From Bacillota bacterium (GTDB taxonomy: Bacteria; Bacillota; Desulfotomaculia; Desulfotomaculales; Desulfotomaculaceae), in contig JAMCWI010000179.1 of NCBI GenBank assembly GCA_023481335.1, positions 1 through 23,901 on the forward strand: a stretch of DNA of 23,901 nucleotides, written 5' to 3'. Positions 7,260-15,331 of the stretch are shown piece by piece (position 1 is the first letter of the stretch; each line of letters starts with the position of its first letter). Below the pieces are notes generated by a model, which was not told where the DNA came from, did not search any database, and saw only the letters and a program-made list of their open reading frames with translations. The position numbers and the translations under genes are program-made.

Positions 7260-8708
7260 ATGACACAGGAAAGAGCCCCGCTTTGGGAAGCCTTGATAAA
7301 GCATACAGCCGTTGCAGGTGCACAGTTTCATATTCCGGGACACAGGAGCGGACAGGCGATACCGGATGAATTTTTGCAATTTGCGGGTACCGGTATTTTT
7401 AAGTTGGATTTAACGGAGATACCCGGTCTGGATGATTTGCATCAACCACAGGAGGCCATTGCCGATGCCATGGCACTGGCGGCACAGGCCTACGGTGCCG
7501 AAAAAAGTTTTTTTCTTATCAACGGCACAAGCTGTGGATTGATTGCTCTGATATTAGCTTGTTGTGGACCGGGAGATAAAATTATTGTTCCCAGAAACGC
7601 TCATCGATCCGTGTTGTCCGGCCTGGTATTGTCAGGTGCTGTCCCCATTTATTATCAACCGGCCGTCATAGAGGATTTTTGCTGTTTCGTCGGCCCGGAT
7701 TATTTAGAAATTGAAAAATTATTGAATGAAAACATAAACAGCAAAGCGGTGCTGTCTGTAAACCCTACCTATTACGGGGTCGCCGGGAACCTAACCCAAC
7801 TGGCAGGCATTTGCCGCCGGGCAGACGTTCCCCTTGTGGTGGATGAGGCACACGGTACCCACCTAAGATTTCACACTGATTTGCCGCCGGATGCCCTAAG
7901 CAGCGGGGCAGACGCCGTGGTGCAAAGCACCCATAAGACCGGGGGATCTTTAACCCAATCATCCCTGCTGCATTTGCAAGGGCCGCGCATAGACGCGGAC
8001 CGGGTGGCGGAAGCCCTGCGTATGGTTCAGAGCACAAGCCCCTCCTACCCCCTGCTGGTTTCCCTGGATTTAGCCCGCCGTCAACTGGCCCTCCGGGGGA
8101 GGGAGCTGCTGGAAAAAACCCTGCAGTTGGCCCGCTGGTGCAGGGACAAGCTGTCACGGATTCAAGGGGTTAGGGTTTTAGGGCCGGAACACTTGGGGGC
8201 GGCCGGTGCCCAATACCTGGACCCCACCCGTTTAACCATATCCCTCCTGCCGCGGGGACTGACCGGCCACAGAACCGCCGAATTGCTCCACCGGAAATAC
8301 CGGGTCTTTGTGGAAATGGCCGATGCTGCCGGCGTGGTGGCGGTACTTTCCCTGGGAACCACCCAAGAGGATTGCCGGCTGCTGGTGGAGGCGGTTCAGG
8401 AGATTGCGGCCAGCGCAGCAGGGCAGCCCCTGCAGCTGCCTCAAACCCTGCAGCTGCCCCAGCCTAAAGTAGCCATAAGCCCCCGGGAGGCCTGGCAAAG
8501 CCCCGGCAGGGACGTATTATTGGAGAGCTCCCTCCACTGCATCTGCGGAGAGACGGTGGCAGTATACCCGCCAGGGATTCCGGCCATTTGCCCGGGCGAA
8601 GCAATCACCCAACCGGTTCTTGACTACCTCCTGGAAGTCAGGCAGCGGGGCTGCCACGTGCAGGGCCCAAGGGATGCATCGCTGCAAAAGATTAGGGTAT
8701 TGTGTTAG
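7260..8708 (+). CDS. Orn/Lys/Arg decarboxylase family PLP protein (YaaO-type)
   Basis: A PLP-dependent, aspartate-aminotransferase-fold protein of about 482 residues in the YaaO/SpeA-like decarboxylase group. The N-terminus has QFHIPGHRSG (about residues 22-31). DEAHGTH (about 195-201) holds the PLP-nitrogen-binding Asp, and STHKTGGSLTQ (about 225-235) holds the Schiff-base lysine. The C-terminal part has the expected CICGETVAVYPPGIPAICPGE pattern in pieces. An ATG at 7254 is also in frame, but the AGGGG site (7248-7252) is better spaced for the ATG at 7260. The gene precedes tmk as in B. subtilis. The amino acid substrate is not known from sequence. Confidence 0.85.
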   Translation: MTQERAPLWEALIKHTAVAGAQFHIPGHRSGQAIPDEFLQFAGTGIFKLDLTEIPGLDDLHQPQEAIADAMALAAQAYGAEKSFFLINGTSCGLIALILACCGPGDKIIVPRNAHRSVLSGLVLSGAVPIYYQPAVIEDFCCFVGPDYLEIEKLLNENINSKAVLSVNPTYYGVAGNLTQLAGICRRADVPLVVDEAHGTHLRFHTDLPPDALSSGADAVVQSTHKTGGSLTQSSLLHLQGPRIDADRVAEALRMVQSTSPSYPLLVSLDLARRQLALRGRELLEKTLQLARWCRDKLSRIQGVRVLGPEHLGAAGAQYLDPTRLTISLLPRGLTGHRTAELLHRKYRVFVEMADAAGVVAVLSLGTTQEDCRLLVEAVQEIAASAAGQPLQLPQTLQLPQPKVAISPREAWQSPGRDVLLESSLHCICGETVAVYPPGIPAICPGEAITQPVLDYLLEVRQRGCHVQGPRDASLQKIRVLC

Positions 8709-8737
8709 ACTTACCCCAAAGCAAGGAGGTTTGACCC

Positions 8738-9352
8738 TTGTTCATCGTATTCGAAGGCGTGGATGGGTCGGGTAAAAGCACCCAACTGAGCCTGATCAAT
8801 AAATATTTAACCGAAAAAAACATTCCCACCTACAGCACCCGGGAGCCCGGCGGCACACCGGTGGGAGAGAAAATTCGGGAACTGCTGCTGGATCCCAACT
8901 TCTCCGAAATCCAAGGGCGCACCGAGGCGCTTTTGTATGCCGCCGCCCGGGCACAACTGGTGGCCCAGGTCATCCGGCCCCAGTTGGAACAGGGAACCGT
9001 GGTGTTGTGTGACCGCTATATTGATTCCACCCTGGCCTACCAGGGCTACGGCAGGGGGATGGAGATTGATTTTTTAGCCGGTATCAATCGCCTGGGCACC
9101 GGGGGGCTGGCACCCCGTCTTACCATTTTGCTGGATCTCCCTCCGGAGGAAGGCTTAACCCGTTCCCGAAAGGATCGCCCGGCGGATCGCCTGGAGAAAG
9201 AGTCTCCGGAGTTTTACCGGCGGGTCCGCAGCGGTTACCTGGAGCTAGCCGGACAAAACCCTCAAAATTACCTGGTGCTGGATGCAAGGCTGCCTGTGGA
9301 GGAACTGCACAGGCACATTATCCAAGCGGTGGGGGAATTGGCCGGTGTATAA
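8738..9352 (+). CDS. tmk: Thymidylate kinase
   Basis: A 204-residue dTMP kinase that makes dTDP from dTMP and ATP. It shows the P-loop FEGVDGSGKSTQ (residues 4-15), the TREPGGTPVGE segment, DRYIDSTLAYQG (about 90-101) and the arginine-containing LID region SRKDRPADRLE (about 143-153). The start is TTG, placed 8 nt after AAGGAGG; no in-frame ATG lies nearby. It overlaps holB by 8 nt at its 3' end, as expected for a tightly coupled replication operon. Confidence 0.95.
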   Translation: MFIVFEGVDGSGKSTQLSLINKYLTEKNIPTYSTREPGGTPVGEKIRELLLDPNFSEIQGRTEALLYAAARAQLVAQVIRPQLEQGTVVLCDRYIDSTLAYQGYGRGMEIDFLAGINRLGTGGLAPRLTILLDLPPEEGLTRSRKDRPADRLEKESPEFYRRVRSGYLELAGQNPQNYLVLDARLPVEELHRHIIQAVGELAGV

Positions 9353-10352
9353 GCTGGAAAACATCATCGGGCACCCTCAGATTTTGCGCACCTTAAAAAA
9401 TTCCGTACAGCGGGGCAAAATGGCCCATGCCTACCTGTTTATGGGGCCCAGCGGGGTTGGCAAAGAAACCGTGGCCCGGGCCTTTGCCGGTGTGCTGCTT
9501 TGTGAAGCCCCCCGGGAAGGCGATGCATGCGGGAACTGCCGCTCCTGCCGCCAAATTGAAGGGGGAAATCACCCGGATTTGCATCTGTTGCAGCCAACCG
9601 GGGCATCAATAAAAATTGAGCAGATGAGAGAACTGCAACGCCAGGTACAGTATAAGCCCTACCAGGGCGGCAGGCACGTTTTTATCATAGAGAAGGCCGA
9701 AGCCATGACCCAGGAAGCAGCCAACAGTTTTTTAAAGACACTGGAAGAGCCCACCGGACAAACGGCCTTCCTTTTACTAAGTGACCAGCCCTACGGGCTG
9801 CTGCCCACCATTCTTTCCCGCTGCCAACAATTTCAATTCCGGCCCCTCAGCAGCCAGGAAGTGGCGGCGGGATTGGTCAGCCTTTGCGGCATGGAGCAGG
9901 ACGCCGCCTCTCAACTGGCCCCCTTGGCCGGGGGCAGTCTGGGCAGGGCGGTACGGTTGTCCGGCGGCGGCGAACAGTGGCCCCTGCGAACCAAAGCATT
10001 GGAAATCGCCCGGCTGCTGCCTCAAATGAATAAAACCCGGGCCCTGGCAGTGGCGGAAGAGATGGCCGCCGACCGCGCCGAGGCGGCAGAATGCTTGGAA
10101 ATAATACTGTTGTGGCTGCGGGATATTCTGGTATTCCAATATGCCGGAAAACCTGATATATTAATTAATCAGGATCGGACCGGCAGTATTGTTGAACAGT
10201 CCGCCTGGTATGAACCGGCGGCGCTTTCGGCAATAATTGAAGAAATCAAATTGGCCCGGGAAAGAATTCTGGCCAATGCCAATACCCGCATGACATTGGA
10301 AGTTCTGATGTTGAAAATACACTCCTACGGAGGAAACGATAATGCCAATTAA
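9345..10352 (+). CDS. holB: DNA polymerase III subunit delta'
   Basis: A clamp-loader AAA+ subunit of 335 residues. It shows GPSGVGKETVARAF (P-loop region, about residues 31-44), a zinc module CGNCRSC (about 64-70), and LSRCQQFQFRPL (about 156-167), the sensor-1/SRC-type region. I place the start at a GTG that overlaps the tmk stop codon (GTGTATAAG), because the homologous N-terminus YKLENIIGHPQILRTL begins there; the open frame itself extends further upstream into tmk. It overlaps ricT by 11 nt. Confidence 0.92.
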   Translation: MYKLENIIGHPQILRTLKNSVQRGKMAHAYLFMGPSGVGKETVARAFAGVLLCEAPREGDACGNCRSCRQIEGGNHPDLHLLQPTGASIKIEQMRELQRQVQYKPYQGGRHVFIIEKAEAMTQEAANSFLKTLEEPTGQTAFLLLSDQPYGLLPTILSRCQQFQFRPLSSQEVAAGLVSLCGMEQDAASQLAPLAGGSLGRAVRLSGGGEQWPLRTKALEIARLLPQMNKTRALAVAEEMAADRAEAAECLEIILLWLRDILVFQYAGKPDILINQDRTGSIVEQSAWYEPAALSAIIEEIKLARERILANANTRMTLEVLMLKIHSYGGNDNAN

Positions 10353-11190
10353 AGTGGTTGGAGTACGCTTTAAAAAAGCAGGCAAAGTATACTATTTCGA
10401 CCCCGGAGAAATCGCCCTGGAAAAAGGCAGCCACGTGGTGGTAGAAACCACCCGGGGCATCGAATACGGGGAAGTGGTGACAGCTCCCCGGGAAGTGCCG
10501 GATGAAGAGGTGGTGGTGCCCTTAAAACAGGTGCTGCGCAGGGCCACCCCGGAGGACCATCAGCAGATAGAAGCCAACCGGGAAAAGGAAAAGAAAGCCT
10601 TTCAGGTGGCCTTGGAAAAAATCGCTGTCCATGAACTGCCCATGAAGCTCATTAGCGTGGAGCAGACCTTCGACGGCAATAAAATCATCTTTTATTTTAC
10701 CGCCGACGGCAGAATCGATTTCCGGGAACTGGTTAAAGACCTGGCGGCTGTTTTCCGTACACGAATTGAATTGCGCCAGATCGGGGTCCGTGATGAGGCC
10801 AAAATGGTGGGTGGTTTAGGATGCTGCGGGCGAGAACTTTGCTGTGCATCCTGGCTGGCGGATTTTGCCCCGGTTTCCATCCGCATGGCCAAGGAGCAAA
10901 ATCTATCCTTAAATCCCACTAAAATTTCGGGCATTTGCGGTCGTCTCATGTGCTGTCTGAAATATGAGAACGATGTTTACGAAGAGGCCAAGGCGGGATA
11001 CCCCGAAATCGGCACCCCGGTGCTGGCTCCGGAAGGGGAGGGCAAAATCGTTGCCATCAATATCTTCCGCAAAACCCTGAGCGTCGAACTGCAGGAGAGC
11101 AAAGCCATCCGGGAATACCCCTTGCAAGAGTTGAAATTTAAAAAAGGCCGAGGTGAATGCAACTGTGGCTGCCCTGCCCGGCAGAATTAA
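10342..11190 (+). CDS. ricT: PSP1-domain protein RicT (YaaT)
   Basis: A 282-residue protein of the RicT/YaaT family, which with RicA and RicF modulates RNase Y and, in B. subtilis, sporulation phosphorelay, competence and biofilm. The PSP1 core includes GVRFKKAGKVYYFDPGE. The cysteine clusters GGLGCCGRELCCASWL and GICGRLMCCLKYE (about residues 158-173 and 195-207) fit the iron-sulfur ligands reported for the Ric complex. The tail CNCGCP adds further cysteines. A GGAGG site precedes the ATG, which lies within holB. It overlaps yabA by 38 nt. Confidence 0.92.
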   Translation: MPIKVVGVRFKKAGKVYYFDPGEIALEKGSHVVVETTRGIEYGEVVTAPREVPDEEVVVPLKQVLRRATPEDHQQIEANREKEKKAFQVALEKIAVHELPMKLISVEQTFDGNKIIFYFTADGRIDFRELVKDLAAVFRTRIELRQIGVRDEAKMVGGLGCCGRELCCASWLADFAPVSIRMAKEQNLSLNPTKISGICGRLMCCLKYENDVYEEAKAGYPEIGTPVLAPEGEGKIVAINIFRKTLSVELQESKAIREYPLQELKFKKGRGECNCGCPARQN

Positions 11191-11479
11191 CCGTTTAGAA
11201 CAGGCCCTGCGTCAAATCTGCGACGAAGTGGACCGCCTGAAGCAAGAAGTAAAACAACTGGAAGATGAAAATGCCCGTCTGAGGCGGGAAGTGGCGGGTC
11301 TTTATATGGAAGACGGACAGGAAGGCAGCCTGCAGAATAAGCCTGGGGCGAAGAATCTATGGGATTTATATGATAAGGGATTTCACGTATGCAATCTGTA
11401 CTTTGGCAAGGGCCGGGAGGGAGAATGTATTTTCTGCTACGCTCTGATGAATCGAGGGGAGCAGCGTGATGGAGCGTAA
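11153..11479 (+). CDS. yabA: Replication initiation control protein YabA
   Basis: A 108-residue YabA-family protein that in B. subtilis restrains initiation by bridging DnaA and the clamp DnaN. An N-terminal coiled coil is evident (about residues 12-48, LKQEVKQLEDENARLRREV). The C-terminal zinc-binding part reads FHVCNLYFGKGREGECIFC (about 77-95). The ATG is inside ricT with a GAGGTG site. It overlaps rsmI by 11 nt. The position between ricT and rsmI agrees with the B. subtilis order. Confidence 0.9.
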   Translation: MNATVAALPGRINRLEQALRQICDEVDRLKQEVKQLEDENARLRREVAGLYMEDGQEGSLQNKPGAKNLWDLYDKGFHVCNLYFGKGREGECIFCYALMNRGEQRDGA

Positions 11480-12326
11480 AGGGCCGGGTGTGCTCTATCT
11501 CTGCGCCACCCCCATCGGCAACCTGGAGGATATTACTTTACGGGCCTTGCGCATTCTGAAAGAAGCGGATTGCATCGCCGCGGAGGACACCCGTCATACC
11601 AGAAAGCTGTTAAGCCATTTTGATATCCACACCCCGCTGGTCAGCTACCATACCCATAGCGGCGTAAGCAAAGAAGAACACCTAATTAACCGCCTGCAGC
11701 AGGGGGAAACCATTGCCCTGGTTTCCGATGCCGGCATGCCGGGAATATCCGATCCGGGAGCGGATCTGGTGCGCCAGGTGCTGCAGCACGGCATGCAGGT
11801 GGTCCCCATCCCCGGCCCTTCCGCCGGCATAGCCGCACTGGTGGCCTCGGGATTGCCCAGCCATAAATTTGCCTTCGAAGGCTTCCTTTCCAACCAACGC
11901 AAAACCCGGCGCAAACAGCTCCAGGCACTGCAGCTGGAACAACGGACAATGGTATTTTACGAATCCCCCCACAGACTGGCAGATACCCTAAAGGATATGT
12001 TAGCGGAATTTGGTGACCGTCCCTGCACCGTGGCCAGAGAACTAACCAAGCTGCACGAGGAGTTTAAGCGGGGTACCCTCGGGGAATTGGTGCAACACTA
12101 CAGCGACCACCATCCCAAGGGAGAAATCACCATCATCCTGGGGGGACTTCCCCCGGAGGCAGCCGCAGCCCAACAGCAGGAACAATGGGCGGATCTTTCG
12201 CTGGCAGAACACGTGGCAGCACTGGTAGAGCAGGGGTCCGACAGAAAAGAGGCCATCAAGCAAGTGGCGCAGCTCCGGGGGATACCAAAGCGAGAAGTCT
12301 ACGCGGCAGTGCATGGGGAGGCTTAG
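11469..12326 (+). CDS. rsmI: 16S rRNA (cytidine-1402 2'-O)-methyltransferase
   Basis: A 285-residue tetrapyrrole-methylase-fold RNA methyltransferase that 2'-O-methylates C1402 of 16S rRNA using SAM. Motifs are LYLCATPIGNLEDITLRAL (N-terminus), AAEDTRHTRKLL, VSDAGMPGISDPG and PIPGPSAGIAAL. I chose the ATG at 11469, 7 nt after GAGGGGAG, over the adjacent in-frame GTG at 11466. It is the last gene of the tmk-holB-ricT-yabA-rsmI operon. No Rho-independent terminator is visible; the heptad element begins immediately at its stop codon. Confidence 0.93.
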   Translation: MERKGPGVLYLCATPIGNLEDITLRALRILKEADCIAAEDTRHTRKLLSHFDIHTPLVSYHTHSGVSKEEHLINRLQQGETIALVSDAGMPGISDPGADLVRQVLQHGMQVVPIPGPSAGIAALVASGLPSHKFAFEGFLSNQRKTRRKQLQALQLEQRTMVFYESPHRLADTLKDMLAEFGDRPCTVARELTKLHEEFKRGTLGELVQHYSDHHPKGEITIILGGLPPEAAAAQQQEQWADLSLAEHVAALVEQGSDRKEAIKQVAQLRGIPKREVYAAVHGEA

Positions 12327-12624
12327 GGGTATTGCTTTGGGGTCAGGCTATCAGCCATCAGCCGTCAGCTTTCAGCCGTCAGCCTTCAGCCGTCAGCCTT
12401 CAGCTTTTTGGTTGTGATAAGGTTCTCTGGAAAAGTGCGATTAATTAGTCTTTGTGTAAGTGAAACTTAAAAAGTTGAAACATAGGGAACTTGTATTTGA
12501 CAAGTAATAAGCGATAGTCCAAAATTAGCTGATAGCTGATAGCTGATAGCTGATAGCTGATAGCTGATAGCTGATAGCTGATAGCTGATAGCTGATAGCT
12601 GATAGCTGATAGCCTGACCATAGT
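12327..12624. repeat. Heptad-armed repeat element, copy 2 (with left terminal repeat)
   Basis: It begins GGGTATTGCTTTGGGGTC right at the rsmI stop. Eight TCAGC-type heptads follow (12349-12404), then the 122-bp core (12405-12526), nearly identical to 1917-2039, then twelve perfect AGCTGAT units (12527-12610). The outer sequences GGTCAGGCTATCAGC and GCTGATAGCCTGACC form a perfect inverted repeat, so the whole element can fold back. The right end retains CATAGTTTT, as at 7134-7142, but lacks the AAAGAAATACCC part. It lies between the convergent rsmI and abrB genes. Confidence 0.9.
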
Positions 12625-12630
12625 TTTACA

Positions 12631-12668
12631 TAAAAACAAAAATGAGGAACTCTGCAGTCCCTCACTTT
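12631..12668 (-). terminator. Rho-independent terminator of abrB
   Basis: On the minus strand a stem TGAGG(G)ACT pairs with AGT(T)CCTCA around a GCAG loop and is followed by TTTTTGTTTTTA. It lies about 20 nt past the abrB stop codon. Confidence 0.8.
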
Positions 12669-12683
12669 TATGTACATACTCCA

Positions 12684-12944
12684 CTATACAACGTCCTGCT
12701 TTACACTTTCTCCCATGGCAGTGGCGCATTCGCGGCAAACCATTTTGCCTTTGTAATGCTGCACCTCCGAGGCATTGCCACAGAATACACAAGCGGGTTC
12801 GTATTTACGTAGAATGATTTTTTCATTGTCTACATAAATTTCCAGGGCGTCTTTTTCGTCTATGCCCAGTGTGCGGCGCAACTCGATGGGGATCACAACA
12901 CGCCCCAGCTCGTCCACCTTACGAACAATACCTGTGGATTTCAA
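12684..12944 (-). CDS. abrB: AbrB-family transition-state regulator with C-terminal zinc ribbon
   Basis: An 86-residue DNA-binding protein. Residues 2-48 form the SpoVT/AbrB swapped-hairpin domain: STGIVRKVDELGRVVIPIEL, then RRTLGIDEKDALEIYV. A CVFC...CREC pair (about residues 52-74) makes a small zinc ribbon typical of clostridial AbrB forms. The start is a TTG preceded by GGGAGGGG at 8 nt; the open frame continues upstream, but that part crosses the promoter and the metS leader. The position between rsmI and metS is the abrB position in B. subtilis. It likely regulates post-exponential genes. Confidence 0.9.
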   Translation of the reverse strand: MKSTGIVRKVDELGRVVIPIELRRTLGIDEKDALEIYVDNEKIILRKYEPACVFCGNASEVQHYKGKMVCRECATAMGESVKQDVV

Positions 12945-12999
12945 TCCGCTTCCCCTCCCTAAATGACATTCGACAATATACCAGAATTTACTACAACTA

Positions 13000-13028
13000 A
13001 TCATACCAGTGTTAACCGTTATAGTCAA
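13000..13028 (-). promoter_or_regulatory. Sigma-A promoter for abrB
   Basis: On the minus strand TTGACT (13028-13023) and TATGAT (13005-13000) are separated by 17 bp. The start codon lies about 55 nt further on. Confidence 0.75.
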
Positions 13029-13086
13029 TATTTTACTTTTATTTTTTGTAATAATATGGTATAAAAAATACAGATTCAGGGAAAAC

Positions 13087-13115
13087 TTGACATGGCATAT
13101 TTTCTTGGTTAAAAT
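13087..13115 (+). promoter_or_regulatory. Sigma-A promoter for the metS T-box leader
   Basis: TTGACA (13087-13092) and TAAAAT (13110-13115) have a 17-bp spacer. This places the transcript start near 13122, just before the T-box stem I. It diverges from the abrB promoter about 60 bp away. Confidence 0.8.
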
Positions 13116-13121
13116 CGAGAT

Positions 13122-13386
13122 GGTAAAAGCGATAATGGGGATGAGTAAATCGGACGCACCCTTACAGCGAGCGGGAGATGGTGCAAGCCCGCAGGGAAAA
13201 CCGGTTGAACATGGCCCCGGAGCTGCCGGTTCGAAAATTTTCAGTAGGGCCGGACGGTGAAGCACCGTTATTTGCTTATAAAGCGCTTTTTGCGCCACTG
13301 AGGCTGTATCTGCGAAGGTACGGTGAATCAGGGTGGTACCGCGGGTAAAATACCTCGCCCCTGCATGGGTGCGGGGTTTTTCTATT
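13122..13386 (+). ncRNA. T-box riboswitch, methionine specifier, upstream of metS
   Basis: The T-box sequence AGGGTGGTACCGCG is at 13330-13343. Stem I can be traced: GGGG (13137-13140) pairs with CCCC (13215-13218), and AATCGG (13148-13153) with CCGGTT (13201-13206). In between, GATGAGTA faces GAACATG, the specifier loop. The specifier reads ATG (13211-13213), for methionine, matching the downstream gene. The distal GAGCGGGAGATGGTGCAAGC region is the usual stem I apex. The terminator CCCCTGCATGGGTGCGGGG followed by T5 ends at about 13381. Uncharged tRNA-Met should favour antitermination. Confidence 0.92.
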
Positions 13387-13424
13387 TACTTTTAAGAAAT
13401 TCAGCGGAAGGGAAGGGAACAACC

Positions 13425-14983
13425 TTGCAAAAACCCAGTTTTTACATTACGACTCCCATTTATTATCCCAGTGACAACCTGCACATCGGGCACGCATACA
13501 CCACCGTGGCAGCGGATGCCCTGGCCCGCTACAAGCGGCTCACCGGACATGATGTCTGGTTTCTCACCGGCTCCGACGAGCACGGACAAAAAATTGAACG
13601 GGCTGCCAAAGCCAAGAACCAAACTCCCAAGGAATATGCAGACCACATTGTGGAGGGCTTTAAAAGATTGTGGGAGCGTCTGGACGTTAGCTACAACGAC
13701 TTTATCCGCACCACCGATGAGCGTCACCGCAAAGTGGTGCAGCAGTTCTTCCGGCAGCTCCATGAGCAGGGGGACATTTACAAATCCGAATACGAGGGCT
13801 GGTACTGCACGCCCTGCGAAACCTTTTTTACCGAATACCAGTTGGCGGAGGGCAAGTGCCCGGACTGCCGGCGGGATGTGGAGAAGGTGCGGGAGGAAAG
13901 CTACTTCTTCCGCCAGTCTAAATATGCCGAACGCTGGTTAAAGTTCGTTGAAGAAAACCCCCACTTCATTCAACCGGTTTCCCGCCGTAACGAGATGGTC
14001 AGCTTTGTTAAGCAAGGTTTGGAGGATTTGTGCGTTTCCAGAACCACTTTCGATTGGGGTATTCAAGTCCCCTTTGATCCCAAACACGTGGTTTATGTTT
14101 GGGTAGATGCCCTCACCAACTACATCTCGGCCTTGGGCTACGGTACGGAAGACCACAGCCTTTATCAAAAATTCTGGCCTGCCGACATCCATCTGGTGGG
14201 GAAAGACATCGTGCGCTTTCACACCATCATCTGGCCCATTATGCTGATGGCCCTGGAATTACCTCTGCCCAAAAAGGTCATCGGTCACGGCTGGCTGTTG
14301 CTGGACAGCGGCAAGATGTCAAAATCCAAAGGCAATGTGGTGGACCCCCACGTGCTGGCTGATAAATACGGCGTGGATGCAGTGCGGTATTTCCTGCTGC
14401 GGGCGATTACTTGCTGCCCTTCGGCTCCGACGGTCTTTATTCCGAAGAATCCCTGGTGAAACGCATCAACACCGACCTGGCCAACGACTACGGCAACCTA
14501 CTGTCCCGCTCCGCCACCATGATGGAAAAATATCAGCAGGGTGTCCTCCAGACCCCCGGCGCACCCGAAGGCCCGGACGGGGAGTTGATAGACCTGGCAT
14601 CCGGCACCCCCAGGCTGGTGGAGGAGTACATGGAGAAGAGCGAGATTTCCAACGCCCTGGCGGCCATCTGGCAAATGGTGGGCCGTGCCAACAAGTACCT
14701 GGAAGAAACCGCCCCCTGGACCCTGGCCAAAAACGGCCGGACCGAGCGGCTGAATACGGTTTTATATAACGTGGCGGAAGTCCTGCGTTTCGCCACCGTC
14801 ATGGCCACGCCCTTCATGCCCAACCTGCCGGGCCGTGTCTGGCCGCAGCTTGGTATCGAAGACAAACCGGAACTGCACACATGGGAAAGCCTCCGCTGGG
14901 CCAAACTGCCCGCCGGCACCACCGTTAAGCGGGGCGAAGTGCTGTTCCCCAGAATTGATTTGAAATCGCTGGAGCAGGCATAA
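13425..14983 (+). pseudogene. metS: Methionyl-tRNA synthetase, reading frame broken by a net 8-nt insertion
   Basis: The start is a TTG with a GGAAGGGAA site. The first frame holds ITTPIYYPSDNLHIGHAYTT (HIGH motif), a zinc knuckle CTPC...CPDC and GKMSKSKGNVVDP (KMSKS motif), up to VRYFLLR at 14402. It then reads AITCCPSAP... and stops at 14459. The expected continuation, PFGSDGLYSEESLVKRINTD, is in another frame from 14417. The gap between LLR and PFGSDG is 14 nt where relatives have 6. Removing 8 nt restores 516 codons ending in VLFPRIDLKSLEQA, with no C-terminal tRNA-binding domain. A TTG at 14411 could open the second half but has no ribosome site. MetRS is essential, so this is either a sequence error, a split enzyme or a second-copy pseudogene. 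Confidence 0.85.
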
Positions 14984-15045
14984 CACCATGCCCCCGGGCT
15001 GTTTGTTCCTTTTCCACTTTGGCAAGGTAACGGTAACGAATCTAC

Positions 15046-15257
15046 GGAGTCACGTCACGATCCCTGAGAGCGACTTGGCGCAGCACCGGAACGGTACTTA
15101 GCGAGCGGAGTGCGGAATTAGGGGGGCGCGCACAGGACGTGCGCGCCAGCCGAACCGGGCCACGGATGGCCCGTTGAGGCGACCCTAATTCCGCGCGTAG
15201 CGAGCTTTAGTACCGTCGGTGCGGAGCCTGGAGCGAACGGGATCGTGACGTGACTCC
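15046..15257. repeat. 212-bp palindromic element with perfect 19-bp inverted ends
   Basis: GGAGTCACGTCACGATCCC (15046-15064) and its exact complement (15239-15257) bound the element. Nested inside are GCACCG..ACGGTACT against AGTACCGTCGGTGC, and a perfect 12-bp GCGGAATTAGGG (15112-15123) with CCCTAATTCCGC (15183-15194). At the tip are two hairpins: GGCGCGCAC/GTGCGCGCC (15125-15147) and CGGGCCA/TGGCCCG (15156-15173). No open frame is supported. It fills most of the 348-nt metS-tatD gap; the rest of that gap shows only the tatD ribosome site. Confidence 0.88.
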
Positions 15258-15331
15258 CACTAACCCTTCATATTTGCACCCTAAACAAACCCTACAAACT
15301 TAGAATACCACCATGACCCAGGAGGTCTATC

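Noticed and set aside
12527..12610. Tandem array that could be read as a CRISPR or as a coding repeat (LSAISYQ peptide repeats on the minus strand)
   Set aside because: Units are 7 bp with no spacers, so it is not a CRISPR. The repeated peptide arises only because 7-bp units step through the three frames; the open frame has no start signal and overlaps abrB out of frame.
12945..13298. A 204-residue extended version of the abrB frame
   Set aside because: The extension crosses the abrB promoter and the metS promoter and T-box. The TTG at 12944 has a good ribosome site and matches the family N-terminus.
14395..14420. Programmed ribosomal frameshift in metS
   Set aside because: There is no slippery heptamer or Shine-Dalgarno-like stimulator next to the junction, and the extra 8 nt would leave non-family residues in the protein. 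An insertion or sequence error fits better.
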